A DNA stretch of 64,000 bases, taken from Prinia subflava. Its lineage: Eukaryota; Chordata; Aves; Passeriformes; Cisticolidae. This document shows, one piece after another, positions 59,849-64,000 of the stretch (its first letter is position 1; every line of letters begins with the position of its first letter). The notes under the pieces are model-generated. The model worked only from the letters and a program-made list of their open reading frames with translations, searched no databases and was not told where the DNA came from. The position numbers and the translations under genes are program-made. Location: assembly GCF_021018805.1 (NCBI RefSeq), contig NC_086283.1, positions 61,272,182 through 61,336,181 of the forward strand, given 5' to 3'.

Positions 59849-60675
59849 AATAATAGAATCATATTTGGGAAAGGCCTCTAAGGTCACTTAATCCAATCAT
59901 TAACTTAACATTACCATATTTACCACAAAACAATGTCCTTAAGAGCCATATCTACTTGTTTTTTTGATTTTTCCAGAGATGGTGATTCCACCCCTTCGCT
60001 GGACAGCTTCTTCTAGTGCTCAGGATTCTGCTCTGATGCATAATAAATATCTTATGAGTTATGGAGAATCCACAGTCTCTCTGGGCATCTGTTCCAGTCC
60101 TCAGTCACTCTCAGAAGACATTTTCCCTCTTATCCACTTCCTGTGTTCCAGCTTCTGCTCATTGCTCCTTGTTCTATTGTTTGGCACCACCAAAAAAGTC
60201 TGAATCTACTTTCTTGATGTGTTCCCTTCAGATATTTATAAATATTGATGACTTTTCCTCTCAGTCATATCTTCATCAAGGATCACCCAGCCTTTCCTCA
60301 TGAGAGAGATGCTCCAGTCCAATAATCATCTTTGCAGACCTGTGATGGACCTCTTCAGTAATACCTTGTCTATCTTGAATTGGGGAGACAATGTTAGACA
60401 CAACACTCCAGATGTGGCCCCCTTAGCTGGAGTAGAGGAACAGGTTCACCTGCCTCAACCTGCTGGCTCCATTACTGAGCCTTGGCAATTCAGCCACCAC
60501 CTGGATGTGACACCATTCACCACCACACTTTGGGCCTCACCATTCAGCCATCTTTTAACTCAGCAAGGAGTTAAGAGCAGGACAGGACACAGGACCACCT
60601 GTCCAAGCCATGGGCTCCCTGCTTTTCTAGGAGAATCTGTGGAAGATGGTGTCAAAGGTTGTACTAAGTTCTAGG
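59849..60675 (-). mobile_element. CR1 LINE (minus), with internal deletion
   Basis: The 3' end is at the left ('aatagaatcatatttgggaaaggcctctaagg'). A diverged 3' UTR runs to about 60465 ('cctgcctcaacctgctggc'). The sequence then jumps to RT-derived words ('ttgggcctcaccattcagccatc', 'gaagatggtgtcaaaggttgtactaagttc'), skipping several hundred bases found in the fuller copies. It is 5'-truncated at about 60675. Confidence 0.8.
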
Positions 60676-61040
60676 TATATAGGTATAAGTACAAATATCC
60701 ATATTACTGGATGCATGTATGTGTTGATGTATAACTATATCAATTCTATCAATTCTATCTCAGCTTCTACCATTATCTCTATGTGTATCTCTCTTTATAA
60801 TCTGTGTCTAATCTATGCCATCTTTTTTATATTTTTATCTTCATCATCCTTATCTCTATCATGTATCTCTACCCTCTCTATTTCTGCCTCTCTCTAGCTC
60901 ATCTATATATGCTAGTATATATATTTCTATATATTCACACATATGTACCTTTATAATCTATTTTTGTATCTATGTATCTCTCCATATTATCTTTACATAA
61001 CTGTCTAAATCCATCTATTAATCTATATATCTCTGTATAT
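60676..61040. repeat. Degenerate ATCT/TATC-rich tract, right part
   Basis: Imperfect tetranucleotide-type repeat (ATCT, TATC, CTAT words throughout). Open frames over it are rich in Ser, Ile and Tyr because of the base bias. Confidence 0.75.
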
Positions 61041-61589
61041 TGTACTTCTTTTTGCATTTTTAAAATATGTTCACATGTTGAGTAAGCTGGCATTAGTGAC
61101 ATTTAGAGAGATTGGCAGAGAACGGGCAAGCCAGTTTGGCAAATATCTGTATGAGACATTCTACCAAAAAAAGTATTACTTATTTCTATGCAAGGGATCA
61201 AGATTGGTCTTCGTTTTAATCTCTCTGTCATTTCTTCAGAACAGGTATGCAAAGAGGAAATGATGGCACTTCTAATGCTCAATATCATGACGTTTGTGGT
61301 TTGTGGTTCATGGTTACCAAATAAGAAATGCTGAAAACTGAGAAAATGCAAATTGAGGTCTACATTTAAAAAATATTTGAAGTAAATGGAAGGAAAATAT
61401 GCCCCCATTAAACAAATATTAATAGTCTGGTTTGCTATATATGTATGAATAGGTGTCCTGACATTAGTGGGAGCAACTTAATTGAAAAGCAAATTGATTT
61501 CTGCTTGCAGAATAAATGCATCTGTTCTTGTTGTATTTATATTTTAATATATTTTACATTATTCTTTTCAGCCTGATGGCAAGCCCCCT
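61041..61589. other. AT-rich unique sequence, no gene seen
   Basis: No recognised element. A 101-codon minus-strand open segment (61103-61408) has no known domain or clear splice sites. Confidence 0.4.
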
Positions 61590-61758
61590 CAAAAAAAAAA
61601 CAAAAAACAAACAAACAAACAAACAAAAAAACCCACAAAAACAAACAAAAAAACCACAACAAACAAAAAAAACAAAAACCCAAAAAAACCAAACCAAAAA
61701 CCAAAAAACAAACAAACAAAAACCACCAAAAAAAAAACCCCAAAAACCACACCCAAAC
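61590..61758. repeat. 169-bp A/C-only tract
   Basis: Contains only A and C on the plus strand over its entire length. It consists of CAAA units, A-runs and CCC/CCCC runs. Lys/Gln/Pro- and Phe/Cys/Leu-rich open frames here are artefacts. Confidence 0.95.
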
Positions 61759-62361
61759 TCAATCATTAATGACTGAGGTATATTCTACATATTTCATGAA
61801 ACAATTAATTAGAAACCTTTTTTTTTCTAGCCACTTAAAAAAATCCTCCTAGCTACATGGGTAATGATGTGGTTGTGTTTTTTTTTTTTTTAATTCAGAA
61901 GGGAATTAACTATCACATTGTAGCATTTGTGGTTGAAAATTTGGCTTATATCTAGGTTTACATTTTTTACAACATATTTGTGATACCTTTAGTCTTTATA
62001 TCCAGTTTTTCTGCCATGTTCCCTTTACCTTTATAGACTGAAGTGTTTGTACTAGTATTCTTAATTCCTATACTTAGATAATTAATAATACAGACATGTC
62101 CATAATCGTTTAGTTTGGTGCTTGTTCTTCTTTCTGTATATAAAAGTGTCAACAAATTTATACAAAAAAAACCCCAAACTGTTTTTTTTTTCCAGAAAGT
62201 ATCCTGCCATATGCAAACTTTCCTCTTGTGAGAATGTAACACTGCTGTCTGTGCTCAGAGGCTCAGAATATCATAGAAGTTACAATGACAGATTTCAGTC
62301 TATGCCAGTCACTGCAGAATGTGCTTGAGCACCTTATCTGAGCCCCTGTACCAGCATTTAC
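61759..62361. other. AT-rich sequence, intron of the candidate gene or intergenic
   Basis: T-runs at about 61878-61892 and 62180-62191. No recognised element. Confidence 0.4.
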
Positions 62362-62451
62362 CTCGAAAGTAACATCTACCACACACTTTCCTTTCCAAAA
62401 GGTCAGATAAAACATCATTGACTGAAAGCAGTCTTTCATAGGAAAGTAATG
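62362..62451 (-). CDS. Candidate internal exon (90 bp) of an unrecognised minus-strand gene
   Basis: On the minus strand 'ctaaaaaaaatatag' (acceptor, AG at 62453-62452) precedes the segment and 'CGAG|gtaaat' (donor, GT at 62361-62360) follows it. The segment is open in phase 1 at both ends, 90 bases, and encodes 'LLSYERLLSVNDVLSDLLER' followed by KVCGRCYFR. The G left from the upstream exon plus CA gives Ala, so the junction stays open. The acceptor's pyrimidine tract is poor. The intron to the upstream exon is only 172 bp. No domain is recognised. Confidence 0.35.
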
Positions 62452-62623
62452 CTATATTTTTTTTAGATAGACACATAGCAGCTTTTGTCTTGTGCTTTAG
62501 CAGCATGCCTACTAATATTGTTTTTCCTTCTTAGTGAAAACACACATTTTAATTTGAGGTTTGGAAGTTTTTCCATTTCTCACTTTCTTTTTTCAAGTGA
62601 AAATACATTTCACAAAAACTTAC

Positions 62624-62818
62624 CATTTTCAGGTAAAGGGCTATCATATAGCTCAAAAAAGGCAGCATTTTTCTGTGGTCCACTGACCTTGCAATAGGTG
62701 TTAATGACAGAAGAAACCCCTGTAATGCTTTGACTGATGTGTTTTGTCAATTTTCTCATAAGATTTGCTGTGTAAGATTTTCCAGTGTTGACATCCTGGT
62801 GTTCAGGGCATGGCAAAT
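62624..62818 (-). CDS. Candidate internal exon (195 bp) of an unrecognised minus-strand gene
   Basis: Open on the minus strand for 65 codons in phase 1. It ends at a consensus donor, 'AAATG|gtaagt' (GT at 62623-62622). The putative acceptor 'gaaatctag' (AG at 62820-62819) has a weak pyrimidine tract, so the 5' boundary is uncertain. The translation contains 'CPEHQDVNTGKSYTANLMRK', 'ISQSITGVSSVINTYC' and 'FFELYDSPLPEN'. The residue mix looks like protein, but I recognise no domain. Together with the two downstream candidates it makes a consistent phase 1 chain. Further 5' exons would lie to the right, partly beyond the window. Confidence 0.35.
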
Positions 62819-63344
62819 CTAGATTTCTTTATGAAATCAATTCGGTTCTCAGGTGTAGTCAGTAGATTTAGAGAGCCTACTGTTGTCTTTGAGCTTTGAG
62901 TCCTATTTCTCCCATGCCTTTTTGTACAACAAATGTATTTCCCTATAAATCAACGTTTTTCTGAGTTGTTAAAAAAGATAAGTTGTTTTCACTAAAACTT
63001 GCTAATTTTTGAGCCAAAAGTATTTTCATAGAACTTTTTGGTGAATTTTTGCAATGTGTGCATAATGACATGTAACTGATTCTTGATTTTGAAATCTGAT
63101 CTTCTAACCAGATTATACAGAAAACTTATTTACATCTGCTCAGTTTTAATCATGCTGTGGTAATGTATTTGAAGACAAGCTCACATTTGGGGTTTGAATG
63201 CCTCCTGATGGGTAGAATAAAGACAATTTTTTTCCCCATATTTAATATTATCTCAAAAGCTAATACAATGAATGTCCATGATTTTTTAAAATTAACTTGC
63301 TCATTAGGCTTTTAAAAACTTTTGAGACCTTAATAATCTAGGAT
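62819..63344. other. AT-rich sequence, intron or intergenic
   Basis: A good minus-strand acceptor ('tctttattctacccatcag') ends at about 63207. The following sequence has stops in all frames before a convincing donor, so no exon is called. Confidence 0.4.
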
Positions 63345-63435
63345 TATTTTTGTTCGAGTTTTTTATTTGTTTAGTTTTTGGTTTGAGATTTTTTGAGGGA
63401 GGTTGGTTGGGGTTTTTTGAGGGTTTTTTTTGGTG
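63345..63435. repeat. T/G-rich low-complexity tract
   Basis: TTTG/GGTTGG/TTTTTTGAGGG-rich sequence, nearly free of C on the plus strand. It resembles the tract at 57.1 kb. Confidence 0.8.
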
Positions 63436-64000
63436 GCACATGAGAATAGAACCATGAAAGAATTTTAATTTTTATAGGACCATGATAGGCTTTTAAATTC
63501 TCGTGGTAAAATTAGAGTTGGAAATGCACTTTGCCTCCAGTTCTGCCTCTGGAATTAAATTTGTTGCTTGATCTAGACAGGACAAAATTGTGTTTTAGAT
63601 ACAAGAACACAGATTCTTCTAGTCTCCTTAACAACTGGAAACCATTTTCATACTGTGTTTAATGGAACTGATGTGAAGTCTTGCCAAAAAGACCTAATAT
63701 GATTAGGACAAAAAGTAGCTCTTGTGAAAAGTTCCCAGTAGGCATAGTAGTACTGTTTCTTAGACCAATTTGTGTTGATTACTTCGTGCACTTGGGTTTG
63801 AGTGGTTATAAGGCTTTTGAATCTTAATAGCTAAAGAGGGCATCTAGAATGTAGAGAGTTCTTGAAAGAATTTGCAGTTGTGGATGGAAAACATTTTGGA
63901 ACCAATGCTTGTCATGGATTCTGTATGGAATTTTAGACAAATAAGCTAGTTTCTCTCTGAGTCTTAATCCAGCAGCTGTAATATTTGTCATATCCTTCTC
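63436..64000. other. AT-rich unique sequence to the window end
   Basis: No gene or repeat is recognised. Confidence 0.4.

Noticed and set aside
61516..61776. Lys/Gln/Asn-rich 86-codon frame and Phe/Cys/Leu-rich antisense frames
   Set aside because: They arise from the 169-bp A/C-only tract.
63133..63207. Possible further 5' exon of the candidate minus-strand gene
   Set aside because: The acceptor is good, but every frame has a stop before the plausible donor.
1..64000. CRISPR arrays, bacterial operons, rRNA or tRNA genes
   Set aside because: No regularly spaced repeats with unique spacers, no ribosome-binding-site-led ORFs and no cloverleaf-like sequence were seen. The repeat content is that of a bird genome.

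Overview
The window looks like non-coding bird nuclear DNA, most likely from a songbird. It is AT-rich and scattered with 5'-truncated CR1 LINE copies in both orientations. Many of these keep the typical CR1 3' end (a 'GG-TTGGA-AAGACC'-like block next to an ATTCTATGATTCT-type tail). It also carries LTR elements, long microsatellites and A/C-only low-complexity tracts. There is no bacterial-style operon, no rRNA, no convincing tRNA and no CRISPR array. Family names for repeats rest on remembered sequence features, not on a database search.

Layout. 1-6.9 kb: mostly unique AT-rich DNA, with a cluster of AT-rich palindromes near 1.93-2.05 kb, a GC-richer unrecognised insert at about 2.3-3.0 kb and an A/C tract at 5.1 kb. 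6.9-7.9 kb: two CR1 fragments tail-to-tail around an (ACTAG)n repeat. 8-19 kb: mostly unique, with one CR1 at 11.3-11.9 kb. 19.06-19.77 kb: a pure-pyrimidine tract of about 710 bp, mainly some 117 TTCC units. 20.7-21.0 kb: (GT)n, (GAAAAA)n and an A/C-only tail. 21-24.3 kb: three CR1 fragments. 26.45-26.97 kb: a well-defined solo LTR (TG...CA, 6-bp target duplication) with a duplicated block in its U3. 29.7-31.3 kb and 37.26-38.46 kb: minus-strand CR1 copies with reverse-transcriptase remains. 42.1-44.3 kb: a CR1 end, an LTR and degenerate ERV-like sequence. 46-48.8 kb: more CR1, including one nested inside another. 52.7-55.8 kb: the longest CR1 (endonuclease C-terminal part plus reverse transcriptase, decayed), interrupted by a second solo LTR with a perfect 6-bp target duplication. 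59.8-60.7 kb: a CR1 sitting inside an ATCT-rich repeat.

The only candidate host gene I can argue for is on the minus strand at the right end. Three open segments (62,818-62,624; 62,451-62,362; 58,906-58,605) have plausible splice sites and matching phase 1 junctions, and together would form the last exons of a gene. I do not recognise the product. The rest of the window reads as intron or intergenic DNA.

No exotic new system is evident. The most interesting items are the LTR with its enhancer-like duplication, two CR1 copies in inverted orientation that share the same frameshift, three small foldback (direct-inverted-direct or palindromic) structures, the very long pyrimidine tract, and the candidate exon chain.
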